45,297 nucleotides of DNA, taken from assembly GCA_018400615.1 (NCBI GenBank), contig JAGYML010000004.1:1-45297 (forward strand). The letters are read 5' to 3'. Below, piece by piece: positions 26,828-35,273 of the stretch. Below the pieces are notes generated by a model. The model did not search any database. It saw only the letters and a program-made list of their open reading frames with translations, and was not told the DNA's origin. The stretch comes from a bacterium. GTDB taxonomy: Bacteria; Bacillota_I; Bacilli_A; Izemoplasmatales; Izemoplasmataceae. Every line of letters starts with the position of its first letter. Position 1 is the stretch's first letter. The translations under genes and the position numbers were made by a program.

Positions 26828-27832
26828 ATGGATGAAAGAATTGTATCAAACGAATCACAAAAAGAGGATATCGAACAAATAGAACTGCGTCCTCAGTATC
26901 TGAGGGACTATATTGGACAAGAACACGTCAAGGAAATGATGTCCATCTTCATACAGGCTGCCAAAAAGCGGAACGAGAGTCTTGACCATGTGCTTTTATA
27001 TGGTCCACCCGGTCTTGGGAAGACCACCCTTGCCCATATTGTGGCCAATGAAGTGGATGCGTCCATAAAAACCGCCAGTGGCCCCGCCATTGAAAGAAGT
27101 GGGGATTTAGCCGTACTCCTTACAAGTCTTGAACCCGGTGACATTCTTTTTATTGATGAAATCCACAGACTCCCAAGAGTGGTTGAAGAAGTGCTTTATC
27201 CCGCCATGGAAGATTTTGCGCTTGATCTCATTGTCGGGAAGGATGAAACCAGCAAATCGATTCGCGTGGATTTGCCACCTTTCACCCTGATAGGCGCCAC
27301 CACACGCTTTGGAGATCTCACAGCGCCCCTAAGAGACAGGTTCGGCGTGGTACACAAACTGGAGTATTACGACCAGGGTGCTCTTGAAAAAATATGTAAA
27401 AGAACGGCAAGTATCTATGACAGCGAAGTGGAAATCGAAGGCGTCGCGGAGATAGCCAGACGTTCCAGGGGCACGCCTCGCATCGTCAACCGTCTTTTCA
27501 GACGCATTCGTGATTTTGCAGATGTCCTGAATGACGGAATCATTGACCTAAGCATCACGAAGACCGCCCTTGAAAAACTACAAATCGACCCGCTTGGGCT
27601 CGATCAAAAAGACCACGATTATCTAAGAGGCCTCATTGAAAACTTCGGAGGGGGTCCAGTAGGAATTGAATCCCTCGCCGCCTCAATCAGTGAGGAAGTG
27701 ACCACGATAGAAGATGTTTATGAACCGTTTTTGCTTAAAATAGGGTTTGTCAAACGAACCCCGCGTGGCCGCGTAGCGACAGAAAAAGCCTATAAGCATC
27801 TGGGCCATGGATACCAGAAAGGATTATTTTAA
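26828..27832 (+). CDS. ruvB: Holliday junction branch migration helicase RuvB
   Basis: This is a 334-residue AAA+ motor. Walker [10 protein letters not shown] is at 59-67 and Walker B with the DEIHRL sensor region at about 109; [18 protein letters not shown] and the C-terminal winged helix ([15 protein letters not shown]) follow. RuvB hexamers drive branch migration with RuvA. Start ATG 26828 follows AGGTGG by 4 nt; a Met 18 nt upstream coincides with the expected transcript start. ruvA, usually directly upstream, is not present here. The stop TAA overlaps the queA ATG by one base. Confidence 0.96.
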   Translation: MDERIVSNESQKEDIEQIELRPQYLRDYIGQEHVKEMMSIFIQAAKKRNESLDHVLLYGPPGLGKTTLAHIVANEVDASIKTASGPAIERSGDLAVLLTSLEPGDILFIDEIHRLPRVVEEVLYPAMEDFALDLIVGKDETSKSIRVDLPPFTLIGATTRFGDLTAPLRDRFGVVHKLEYYDQGALEKICKRTASIYDSEVEIEGVAEIARRSRGTPRIVNRLFRRIRDFADVLNDGIIDLSITKTALEKLQIDPLGLDQKDHDYLRGLIENFGGGPVGIESLAASISEEVTTIEDVYEPFLLKIGFVKRTPRGRVATEKAYKHLGHGYQKGLF

Positions 27833-28869
27833 TGAAAACCAAGGATTTCACCTACGACCTGCCAAAAGAACTGATTGCGCAGACCCCACTTGCAAATAGA
27901 ACCGATTCAAGACTGCTCGCCCTCGATAAGGAAACCGGCGAGATTGACCATACTCAGTTCAATCAACTCCACACCTACTTGAAAAAAGGGGACGTACTGG
28001 TTTTGAATGATACCTCGGTCATCCCTGCGCGCCTTATCGGACGCAAGGATACCGGCGCCGTCATCGAAGTCCTTTTGTTGCACCAAAAGGAAGAGGATGT
28101 ATGGGAATGTCTGGCCAAGAAAGCCAAAAAAATCAAGGTGGGCACCACCATCACATTCGGTGAGGGCCAACTCACCATGGAATGTGTCGAGGTGAAAGAA
28201 GAGGGCATCCGTCTTTTCAAACTCAATTATTCGGGTATTCTTTATGAAGTCCTCGATGAACTCGGCTCCATGCCCCTGCCCCCCTACATCCATGAAAAAC
28301 TTGAAGACGGTGAACGCTATCAAACCGTCTACAACAAGAAAAAAGGCAGTGCGGCTGCGCCGACTGCCGGCCTTCACTTCACAAAACCCTACCTTCAAAA
28401 ACTCGAAGCCATGGGCGTCACACTTACTTACGTCACTTTGCATGTAGGCCTTGGCACGTTCAGACCCGTCAGCGTCAGTGACGTCGAAAGCCACATTATG
28501 CACGAAGAGTACTACAGCGTCTCACAAGCTACCGCTGATATACTGAATACGGCCAAAGAAGAAGGCAGACGCATCATCGCCGTAGGCACAACGTCCTTAA
28601 GAACCCTGGAAACCGTTGCGAAAAAGGACGGCTACATACCAGAGGAAAGCGGCTGGAGCCGCTTGTTCATCTACCCGCCTTATACTTTCAAGGCTGTGGA
28701 TGCACTGCTTACGAATTTCCACTTGCCTGAATCCACCCTGTTGATGCTCGTAAGTGCCTTCGCGTCCAAAAGCATCATCATGAATGCCTACCGTGAAGCC
28801 GCCGAAAAGCGTTACCGTTTCTTTTCCTTCGGGGATGCCATGTTTATCACAGACACGTTAAACCGCTAA
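27832..28869 (+). CDS. queA: S-adenosylmethionine:tRNA ribosyltransferase-isomerase
   Basis: This 345-residue enzyme transfers the ribosyl part of S-adenosylmethionine to 7-aminomethyl-7-deazaguanine in tRNA, making epoxyqueuosine at the wobble base. Motifs are the N-terminal [52 protein letters not shown] and [17 protein letters not shown]. It is of full family length. It overlaps ruvB by one base, and the ruvB-queA order is widely conserved in Bacillota. No tgt gene follows; the next genes are on the opposite strand. Confidence 0.96.
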   Translation: MKTKDFTYDLPKELIAQTPLANRTDSRLLALDKETGEIDHTQFNQLHTYLKKGDVLVLNDTSVIPARLIGRKDTGAVIEVLLLHQKEEDVWECLAKKAKKIKVGTTITFGEGQLTMECVEVKEEGIRLFKLNYSGILYEVLDELGSMPLPPYIHEKLEDGERYQTVYNKKKGSAAAPTAGLHFTKPYLQKLEAMGVTLTYVTLHVGLGTFRPVSVSDVESHIMHEEYYSVSQATADILNTAKEEGRRIIAVGTTSLRTLETVAKKDGYIPEESGWSRLFIYPPYTFKAVDALLTNFHLPESTLLMLVSAFASKSIIMNAYREAAEKRYRFFSFGDAMFITDTLNR

Positions 28870-28870
28870 A

Positions 28871-28901
28871 AAAAAGTCCGGAATGCGCTGCATTCCGGGC
28901 T
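28871..28901 (-). terminator. Terminator of the sigma/anti-sigma operon
   Basis: A 12-bp stem (28875-28886 with 28890-28901) ends, on the minus strand, in a run of T (plus-strand A-run at about 28867-28875). It sits between convergent queA and the anti-sigma gene; on the plus strand the T-run is weak. Confidence 0.8.
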
Positions 28902-28905
28902 TCGT

Positions 28906-29814
28906 TTATTCTCCTGAGCTGTTTGAATTTGTGTGAGGGTTCCCCTCGCTGCCAGGGCCTCTATCAGAGTTTGGGCCTGTGTCTTCACTAGGTCCCATAT
29001 CTTCGCCAGGTCCCATGCCTCCATTGTCTGGAGGGCCGGGCATGGGGCCTTCAAACTGATCCTGATCAATGGATTCTTCTTCAAGAATGGTTTTCAGTTC
29101 AGGGATTTTTCTGTTTTTAAGTTCATCAAGCGTATAGGCGTTAGTTTCATTCAAGATGAGGTTGACAAGCCGCATTTGCATAAAGCCCATGCCGTGTTCT
29201 TTGGCGTCTTCGATTTCACCTTCACCTGGTGGGCCTGCGACGCTGCGCATCATGGAAGCGTTCGATACGCCGTTTCTTGACGCGACTTCGGGAACTTTTT
29301 GTTCAACGTGGACTCTTAGAGTTTCGTTTTTTTCAGTGTCTTCACCCGATACGGTGAACAGGACGTCATTGTTTTCACTGCTCATGTAGCCAAGCTCAAT
29401 GGAGCGGGAGATGAGTCTGTCTATCGCGGTATCCAAATCATCGCCAATGAGATCATCCTGGTTTTCAAGCAAGGTTTCGGCATCGGAGTTGTAGGCATTC
29501 AATTCTACGACCGTGTCTTCACTGTCAAGGTCGATTGAAAAAGAAGGGTTGATTTCCATTTGAATGCTGGTCGTGACCTGGGGTGCATCACCTGGAGACG
29601 CGGGGGTGAACAAGATGATGGCGAATATGAAAACGGCGGTCATGGTCGCAAGCAAGGGAGCCAGACGCTTCAAACGATATGAACTGGTTTTTCTTGTTCT
29701 CGCATCGTCCATGAAGCGTGAGTATTCTGGTGTTTCCTTGATGGACGAAAGGACATCAGGTACATCCTTGTCGGCTTTTTGTCGTATGAGCTTTTCGATT
29801 TTATTGGTTTTCAT
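28906..29814 (-). CDS. RsgI-like anti-sigma factor with Pro/Gly-rich tail
   Basis: This is a 302-residue single-pass membrane protein. Residues 1-45 are cytoplasmic and presumably bind the sigma factor. A membrane segment follows at about 51-70 (LAPLLATMTAVFIFAIILF). The extracellular part begins with TTSIQMEINPSFSIDLD and contains VVELNAYNSDAETLL and AIDRLISRSIELGYM, the pattern of the RsgI middle domain. The last 45 residues are rich in Gly, Pro, Asp and Ser (DMGPSEDTGP and similar repeats), a likely flexible surface tail. The start at 29814 is set by GGGAGGTGA 8 nt upstream and overlaps the sigma gene by 14 nt. RsgI proteins sense extracellular polymers in clostridia; what is sensed here is unknown. 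Confidence 0.82.
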   Translation of the reverse strand: MKTNKIEKLIRQKADKDVPDVLSSIKETPEYSRFMDDARTRKTSSYRLKRLAPLLATMTAVFIFAIILFTPASPGDAPQVTTSIQMEINPSFSIDLDSEDTVVELNAYNSDAETLLENQDDLIGDDLDTAIDRLISRSIELGYMSSENNDVLFTVSGEDTEKNETLRVHVEQKVPEVASRNGVSNASMMRSVAGPPGEGEIEDAKEHGMGFMQMRLVNLILNETNAYTLDELKNRKIPELKTILEEESIDQDQFEGPMPGPPDNGGMGPGEDMGPSEDTGPNSDRGPGSEGNPHTNSNSSGE

Positions 29815-30337
29815 AATGGTCACCTCCCAGTTTCTTTAATTTCTTCAAGGCATTTCTATAAGCCCAAAGCACCGTTCCCAGTGGTTTATCCAAAGACTGT
29901 GCAATGACTTTGTGGGTTTCACCATAAACGATATGGCGTATGACGATTTCTTTTTCGTCTTCACGCAGATGTTTCAGCAGTTCCTGAACCTCGTAGCGGT
30001 TTTCCTGTGAGCTCGATGTACTGCCCAAAAGCATTTCATCTTCGCTTGTATCCACAGACACTTCTCTTTTGCGTCTGTTGAATTCGTTTAAAGCCGTATT
30101 CCTCGCAATGGTCTTGAGCCAGGCGAGAAACTGGCCTTTTTGCTTGTATTTGTCCAGTTGGTTGATCATTTTTATATACGTATCCTGCATCAGGTCTTCG
30201 GCAAGACTTTCATCCTTTACTATAGTGAGAATGGTATAGTAAACGGGGGTTTTGGTATTTTCGTATAAGCGGTCAAAAGCGGATTCGTCACCTTTTTTAA
30301 ACGCCTTAAGGTCTTTTTCCAGGTCTTTGTTATTCAC
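29801..30337 (-). CDS. ECF-type RNA polymerase sigma factor
   Basis: This is a 178-residue group IV sigma factor. Region 2 spans about 18-85 (FDRLYENTKTPVYY, DLMQDTYIKM, FLAWLKTIARN) and region 4 about 115-170 (LREDEKEIVIRHIVYGETHKVIAQSL, given here in part as LREDEKEIVI). It lacks regions 1 and 3 as ECF factors do. The start GTG at 30337 follows GAGGTG with 7-nt spacing. The downstream gene encodes its probable membrane anti-sigma factor and overlaps it by 14 nt, which suggests coupled, balanced synthesis. The target promoters are unknown. Confidence 0.9.
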   Translation of the reverse strand: MNNKDLEKDLKAFKKGDESAFDRLYENTKTPVYYTILTIVKDESLAEDLMQDTYIKMINQLDKYKQKGQFLAWLKTIARNTALNEFNRRKREVSVDTSEDEMLLGSTSSSQENRYEVQELLKHLREDEKEIVIRHIVYGETHKVIAQSLDKPLGTVLWAYRNALKKLKKLGGDHYENQ

Positions 30338-30357
30338 GAAAGGGCACCTCGATTGTC

Positions 30358-30384
30358 CGTTTCATCTATTAAACAGACGAAACG
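30358..30384. promoter_or_regulatory. 27-bp palindrome upstream of the ECF sigma gene
   Basis: Arms CGTTTCATCT (30358-30367) and AGACGAAACG (30375-30384) match at nine of ten positions around a 7-nt centre. It would lie in the 5' leader of the sigma gene (promoter at 30431-30439) and could be an operator or an RNA hairpin. There is no T-run, so it is not a terminator. Confidence 0.5.
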
Positions 30385-30430
30385 TTGATTTTATTGGATT
30401 TAGTAGGAATTTTTTTAAAATTGCAGGCTC

Positions 30431-30439
30431 ATTATATCA
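30431..30439 (-). promoter_or_regulatory. Extended -10 promoter of the sigma gene
   Basis: TGATATAAT on the minus strand has both a consensus TATAAT and the extended TGN element; no good -35 is visible. Confidence 0.5.
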
Positions 30440-30454
30440 TAAGGTGTGTTACAG

Positions 30455-30463
30455 TGGTATGAT
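30455..30463 (+). promoter_or_regulatory. Extended -10 promoter of the RNA methyltransferase gene
   Basis: TGGTATGAT combines TGN with TATGAT; transcription would begin near 30470, just before the AAAGGA ribosome site. No clear -35. Confidence 0.4.
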
Positions 30464-30485
30464 GAGAATGAAAGGAATGAATGCC

Positions 30486-31616
30486 ATGTTGAATTTAGTC
30501 GCCACTGCCGCCTTTGGTATAGAAGCGGTTGTTAAAAGAGAATTGGAACAAGCAGCGATAGAGGTCGTCAGTACGGAAAACGGCCGTATCCATTTCGAAG
30601 GGTCCGTTGAAACCATGATCTGGGCCAACTTGAATCTTAGAAGTGCAGACAGAGTTTATGTACAAATAGGGAAGAAGGACGAAGTCACTTCGTTTGATGA
30701 ACTCTTTGACTGGATTCTCACCCTGCCCCTTGAAACCTATTTGGATGTGCGTGGGCGTTTCATTGTGGACGCGAAAGCTGTTAAGAGTACACTCCACAGT
30801 CCCAGGGATATTCAAAAGATTTCCAAGAAAGCCCTGATTGAACGACTCACCAATTATACCGGTGAGTCCGTATTCAAAGAAGACGGTCCGAGGCACAGAC
30901 TGCAAGTCGCCATGTTCAAAGATACTGCTGAAATCCTCCTTGATACCTCAGGCGATGGCCTTCACAAGCGAGGGTACCGTACAGGCCAAGGGGAGGCTCC
31001 ACTCAAAGAAACCCTTGCGGCGGCGTTGATTCAGCTTAGTTTCTATGGTGAAAACCGCGTCCTCTACGACCCATTTTGCGGCTCAGGTACCATTCCAATA
31101 GAAGCGGCGATGATTTGTAGAAACATCGCGCCTGGACTCAATCGTCACTTTGATTTCGAACATTTCATCTTCAGTGACGCATTGACACTTAAAAAAGTTC
31201 GTAAAGACGCGTACAAGCAAATCAAAACCGACAATGACTGCAAGATCATTGCGAGTGACGCCGATTTCAAGATGATCAGCATCGCAAAGGAAAACGCGGA
31301 AAATGCCGGAGTCGACGATGCCATCCATTTTGAAACCGCACGGTTTGAATACCGCACTTTCGATATTCCCTACGGCATGGTCATCACCAATCCGCCTTAT
31401 GGTGAAAGAATAAGGGATGAAGACATCAAGGGCCTTTATGAAATCATAGGAAAGATCATGAAATCACAAAAAACCATGTCTTTTTACATTTTGTCAGGCC
31501 TCATGGGCGCGGAAAATGCCATGAAGGCGAGAGCCAAGAAAACCCGTGTGCTTTTCAATGGGGATATGAAGGTCAGATACTATATGTATCCCGGTCCGAA
31601 ACCCCCTTGGAAATAA
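30486..31616 (+). CDS. THUMP-domain class I rRNA methyltransferase (RlmL/YpsC family)
   Basis: This is a 376-residue SAM-dependent RNA methyltransferase. The N-terminal part (about 1-155) is a ferredoxin-like plus THUMP RNA-binding region beginning ATAAFGIEAVVKREL. The C-terminal Rossmann domain has DPFCGSGTIPIEAAM (SAM binding), ASDADFKMISIAKENA and the catalytic NPPYGERI, typical of guanine-N2 methyltransferases. By family it modifies 23S rRNA, as in Bacillus YpsC and E. coli RlmL. The start at 30486 follows AAAGGA by 9 nt; several upstream Met codons lie before or at the ribosome site. It is divergent from the sigma factor. Confidence 0.9.
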   Translation: MLNLVATAAFGIEAVVKRELEQAAIEVVSTENGRIHFEGSVETMIWANLNLRSADRVYVQIGKKDEVTSFDELFDWILTLPLETYLDVRGRFIVDAKAVKSTLHSPRDIQKISKKALIERLTNYTGESVFKEDGPRHRLQVAMFKDTAEILLDTSGDGLHKRGYRTGQGEAPLKETLAAALIQLSFYGENRVLYDPFCGSGTIPIEAAMICRNIAPGLNRHFDFEHFIFSDALTLKKVRKDAYKQIKTDNDCKIIASDADFKMISIAKENAENAGVDDAIHFETARFEYRTFDIPYGMVITNPPYGERIRDEDIKGLYEIIGKIMKSQKTMSFYILSGLMGAENAMKARAKKTRVLFNGDMKVRYYMYPGPKPPWK

Positions 31617-31639
31617 AAATAAAAAAATAAAGCAAAGTT

Positions 31640-31668
31640 ATGACAAGGTGTCATTAATGTGCTATAAT
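31640..31668 (+). promoter_or_regulatory. Promoter of the MATE exporter gene
   Basis: ATGACA (31640-31645) and TATAAT (31663-31668) are 17 nt apart, 18 nt before the start codon. Confidence 0.7.
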
Positions 31669-31685
31669 GGCTTCGGTGATTTAAT

Positions 31686-33170
31686 ATGATGAAAAATACA
31701 AGTGCATTAACAAAAGACGAACGCAAAAGCCATTTGATTTTAAAAGACCCCAATATCTACAAGGGTCTGATTCTTTTGGCGTTGCCACTCATGATCAACA
31801 ACTTTTTAAGAACCTTTCACGATATGGTGGACATGTACTTTGTCTCAAAGATACCCGACCTCGCAAGTGAATCGGTATCCGCGATACAAATGACTTTTCC
31901 CGTAGTTTTCACGTTCATATCCCTTGGCATCGGGCTTTCCATTGCAGGAACGACCCTCATTGGTCAGCACCTCGGGGCTCAAAACAAGAAAATGGCAAGA
32001 CACTACGCATCCAAACTCTTCTTGATTGCGCTCGTAGGCGGCATCCTGTTTGCGGCAATTGCCTACCTTTTCGCGCCGGCCGTCATTGGCTGGATGGGCG
32101 CTGAGGGCTACGTCTTGGAAGAAGCCGTATCCTACATGCGTATCCGAAGTCTCGAACTGCCGCTTTTATTCATCTTCTTTGCCTACATGGGAACTAGGCA
32201 AGCAAGTGGGGACACCCTTTCTCCAGTCCTTATCAGTGGGTCTGGGATTGTGCTCAACACAATCCTTTCTCCTATCATGATTACGACCTTCGGCTTTGGA
32301 GTAGCAGGCGCTGCATGGGCGACATTGCTTGGGAACACCATCGTTATGCCCATTGCGCTTTACCGTCTTTTCTTTGCAAAAACGGGTGTCACAGTGGACC
32401 CAAAAGAGATTTTTACATCCAAACTCGACAAACACCTTCCATTTGAAGACAAATTCAAAACCCTTATTCGTATCATCAAAACCGTGGCCCCCGCATCATT
32501 TGGTCAGGCCATTACGGCCATCGGCTTTGGGGTCATGAACGGAGTCATATTCTCTTATGGTGTGGAAACCGTCGCCGCATTCGGTGTGGGAACCCGTCTG
32601 ATTTCCATGGTGCTTCATCCTGTCATGGCCATGGGCGCGATTCTTTCTGCATACATCGGACAAAACATCGGGGCCAAGAATCCAGAGCGGGCCAAGGAAA
32701 CCATGGTCAAGACGTTCAAACTCTCAATCGGCATCATGACGGCCGGTTCGCTGTTGTTGCTGCCTTTACGCGGGCCCCTCGCCTCAATCTTTTTAGCAGA
32801 AGACCCCGTAGCGCTCTCGCTTACAAAGGACTTCATGTACTACATCCTCCTTGGGCTTCCACTGATGGCCGTTTACCAGACCTTCATCGGGACTTTCAAT
32901 GGAACCGCGAACACGCAATACACCTTCATCCTTGCGGTTACACGCCTCTGGGGTATCAGACTGCCGCTCATCGTCCTTTTCGGACAGCTTTTTCCACAAA
33001 GAGGCTCTCAGGTTATCTGGGAGGTCATGCTCATCAGCAATCTCTTGATTGCAGTGGTGGGGTATATTCTATACAAACGCGTGGACTTCAAACCGAAAGT
33101 CGATGTTGATCGGAAAACGCGCAAAGCTCAAAGGCGCATGAAACAAGACCCTACCTTGAAAAATGCCTAG
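31686..33170 (+). CDS. MATE family efflux transporter
   Basis: This 494-residue membrane protein has about twelve hydrophobic segments in two similar halves. It starts with a family-typical motif (LILLALPLMINNFLRTFHDMVDMYFV, here noted as PLMINNFLRTFHDMVDMYFV) and has GTTLIGQHLGAQN and, in the second half, SAYIGQNIGAKNPERAK. The family exports cationic drugs, toxins or metabolites using Na+ or H+ gradients; the substrate is not predictable. A charged tail of about 25 residues ends the protein. The start ATG at 31686 follows GGTGAT. It has its own promoter and a shared bidirectional terminator. Confidence 0.92.
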   Translation: MMKNTSALTKDERKSHLILKDPNIYKGLILLALPLMINNFLRTFHDMVDMYFVSKIPDLASESVSAIQMTFPVVFTFISLGIGLSIAGTTLIGQHLGAQNKKMARHYASKLFLIALVGGILFAAIAYLFAPAVIGWMGAEGYVLEEAVSYMRIRSLELPLLFIFFAYMGTRQASGDTLSPVLISGSGIVLNTILSPIMITTFGFGVAGAAWATLLGNTIVMPIALYRLFFAKTGVTVDPKEIFTSKLDKHLPFEDKFKTLIRIIKTVAPASFGQAITAIGFGVMNGVIFSYGVETVAAFGVGTRLISMVLHPVMAMGAILSAYIGQNIGAKNPERAKETMVKTFKLSIGIMTAGSLLLLPLRGPLASIFLAEDPVALSLTKDFMYYILLGLPLMAVYQTFIGTFNGTANTQYTFILAVTRLWGIRLPLIVLFGQLFPQRGSQVIWEVMLISNLLIAVVGYILYKRVDFKPKVDVDRKTRKAQRRMKQDPTLKNA

Positions 33171-33181
33171 AAACCCCATAA

Positions 33182-33220
33182 AAAAAACAGGCCATCTCTA
33201 CGCGAGATGGCCTGTTTTTT
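33182..33220. terminator. Bidirectional terminator between the MATE gene and tetR
   Basis: AACAGGCCATCTC and GAGATGGCCTGTT form a long stem around TACGC with A-run and T-run flanks, so it serves both convergent genes. Confidence 0.93.
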
Positions 33221-33236
33221 ATGGTCTGGTTGATAC

Positions 33237-33848
33237 TTAGCGTTTGAACAACCCTTTTTCTATGATTTCCATAATGACATCGGTGGCGCCGTCCACATCG
33301 ATTTTATGATCCCCAAGATCAAGTACGATTTTGAGCCCTACGAAGTTGGTGATGCCCATGAGTACAAAACTCACCACTTCCGTATCAAGGGGTCTGATTT
33401 CGCCTTCGCTCACTGCGTGGTTGAGCCCCGTGACGTAACGATTGGAAAACGATTCATAATAATCGCGAAAGAGTTCACGGTCAATATAAAGCGATTCCCA
33501 GATGATGTTGTACATTTCCGGGTTTTTCTTTGCGTACTCAAGGAACGTGCGAATCCCTTCGCGTTCCTTTTCATAACGCGTATCCTTTTTACTCACATTC
33601 GCCGCGATTTCACGACGGATGTTGTGTGAAAACGTGGTGAGAATATGCTTGTAAAGGGTTAGTTTACTCGGGAAATAAAGGTAGAAAGTCCCCGCGGCAA
33701 TCCCGGCTTCACTGGTGATGTTGCCAACTGTTGTACCATGGTAGCCATTTTTGTAAAACAACTTGATGGCCGCATTTTCGATATCGCTAAACGTAAGTTT
33801 GGCGTTTCTTGTGGTGGGTTCTTTGATGTTCAAATCGTGATCTCTCAT
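33237..33848 (-). CDS. TetR family transcriptional regulator
   Basis: This is a 203-residue repressor. The N-terminal helix-turn-helix (about 20-65) has AAIKLFYKNGYHGTTVGNI and GIAAGTFYLYFPSK, the classical TetR pattern. The remaining residues form the helical ligand domain, where ligand acyl-CoAs or fatty acids bind in FadR/PaaR-like members, though the ligand here is unknown. The start at 33848 follows GGAGG. It diverges from the thiolase operon across a region with four 19-bp operator-like repeats, so it is the likely controller of that operon and of itself. Confidence 0.92.
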   Translation of the reverse strand: MRDHDLNIKEPTTRNAKLTFSDIENAAIKLFYKNGYHGTTVGNITSEAGIAAGTFYLYFPSKLTLYKHILTTFSHNIRREIAANVSKKDTRYEKEREGIRTFLEYAKKNPEMYNIIWESLYIDRELFRDYYESFSNRYVTGLNHAVSEGEIRPLDTEVVSFVLMGITNFVGLKIVLDLGDHKIDVDGATDVIMEIIEKGLFKR

Positions 33849-33922
33849 TTCAATTCCTCCATACGCAAAAAAAGATGTGCATCACATTGACTTTGTAAGC
33901 GTTTTATGCTAGCACGAACATA

Positions 33923-33998
33923 TATTCAGTTTATGAACGGGTATTCAGTTCTTGAAAAGTCATTCATAAAATGAGTGTGTATTCATTGCTTACAAAAC
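33923..33998. repeat. Four tandem 19-bp operator-like repeats
   Basis: The sequence ATTCA recurs at 33924, 33943, 33962 and 33981, an exact 19-bp period. Units 1 and 2 each contain TTCA-N5-TGAA, unit 3 has TTCA-N5-TGAG, and unit 4 keeps the left half (TTCA-N5-TACA). They lie between tetR and the thiolase operon. Array position and inner symmetry fit binding of several TetR dimers; the binder is inferred. Confidence 0.75.
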
Positions 33999-34055
33999 AA
34001 GTATATTAAATAAATGAAGATTAAGCAAGTATACACTAAATTTAGGAGGTTATTT

Positions 34056-35273
34056 ATGCAAAAAGTTTATCTGGTATCTGCAAAAAGAACAGCTTTGGGT
34101 TCTTTTTTAGGATCTTTAAGCGGAATGCATCCCGCACAGTATGGCTCCAAAGTCGTCAAGACAATGCTGGAAGAAACCAAAGTCGATCCTTCAAAGATCG
34201 ATGAAGTACAAGTTGGCAACATTCTCCCGGCTGGTCTTGGCATGAACATTGCAAGACAGATTTCACTCGGTGCTGATATTCCAAACACCGTGCCGGCTTA
34301 TACTGTGAATATGGTATGCGGCAGTGGCATGAAAACGATCATCAATGCGTTTGTGGCCATTCAACACGGCATTCACAATTTAATCATTGCCGGTGGCGCG
34401 GAATCCATGTCTACAGCGCCCTACTTGATACCTGGCAAAACCCGTAAAGGCATCAAAATGGGGGGCTATCAAGTCAAAGACCATATGCTCGATGATTCAC
34501 TCACCGATGTCTTCAGTGACATTCACATGGGGGTTACGGCTGAAAACATCGTAGCCAAATACAATCTTACGCGCGAACAACAAGATACTTTCGCAATGAC
34601 GTCGCAAGAGCGGGCCCGCAAAGCACGTGACGGGGGACGCTTCAAAGATGAAATCGTGCCAATCGAGGTTAAAACCCGCAAGGAAACCTACACGTTTGAC
34701 TACGATGAACACATCAACGACACCACCTCATTTGAAAAGCTTTCCAAATTGAGACCGGCCTTTAAAAAGGATGGTTCCGTCACAGCCGGCAGCAGTTCAG
34801 GCATCAGTGATGGTGCGAGTTTCGTGATGCTTGCAAGCGAAAAGATGGTCAAGGAATACAATCTTGAACCCCTCGCGGAAGTGGTCGGTGTGGGTCAAGG
34901 CGGCGTGGATCCGAACTATATGGGACTGGGCCCCGTACCCGCCATCAAGCAAGCCCTTGAACATACGAAACTTGATTTCAAGGATATGGAACTCATGGAA
35001 CTCAACGAAGCGTTTGCGGCTCAAAGCCTGGGCGTATTCGAAGACTTGAAGAAATCTTATGGAGAAACAGAAGAAAGTCTGATGGAAAGAACCAATGTCA
35101 ATGGGGGCGCCATCGCACTTGGCCATCCCGTTGGCGCCAGTGGGAACAGAATCACTGTCACATTGGTTCATGAAATGAAAAAACGAGGCGTCCGTTACGG
35201 CCTTGCGTCACTGTGCATCGGTGGCGGCATGGGCACTGCGGTCGTACTAAAGAATATGGAGGAAAGTAAATAA
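34056..35273 (+). CDS. Acetyl-CoA C-acetyltransferase (thiolase)
   Basis: This 405-residue type II thiolase condenses two acetyl-CoA to acetoacetyl-CoA, or cleaves acetoacetyl-CoA. The nucleophilic Cys88 is in VNMVCGSGMK, the His in GHPVGASGNRI (about 357) and the second Cys in LCIGGGMGTAV (about 386). NEAFAAQSLGV is also family-typical. The start at 34056 follows TTAGGAGGT; a longer reading from 34014 lacks a ribosome site. It is the first gene of an operon behind the tetR-linked repeats, and its TAA stop overlaps the next gene's ATG by one base. Confidence 0.94.
   Translation: MQKVYLVSAKRTALGSFLGSLSGMHPAQYGSKVVKTMLEETKVDPSKIDEVQVGNILPAGLGMNIARQISLGADIPNTVPAYTVNMVCGSGMKTIINAFVAIQHGIHNLIIAGGAESMSTAPYLIPGKTRKGIKMGGYQVKDHMLDDSLTDVFSDIHMGVTAENIVAKYNLTREQQDTFAMTSQERARKARDGGRFKDEIVPIEVKTRKETYTFDYDEHINDTTSFEKLSKLRPAFKKDGSVTAGSSSGISDGASFVMLASEKMVKEYNLEPLAEVVGVGQGGVDPNYMGLGPVPAIKQALEHTKLDFKDMELMELNEAFAAQSLGVFEDLKKSYGETEESLMERTNVNGGAIALGHPVGASGNRITVTLVHEMKKRGVRYGLASLCIGGGMGTAVVLKNMEESK

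Noticed and set aside
27907-28503. 198-aa minus-strand reading frame opposite queA
   Set aside because: queA is complete and conserved here; the antisense frame has no motif and no ribosome site.
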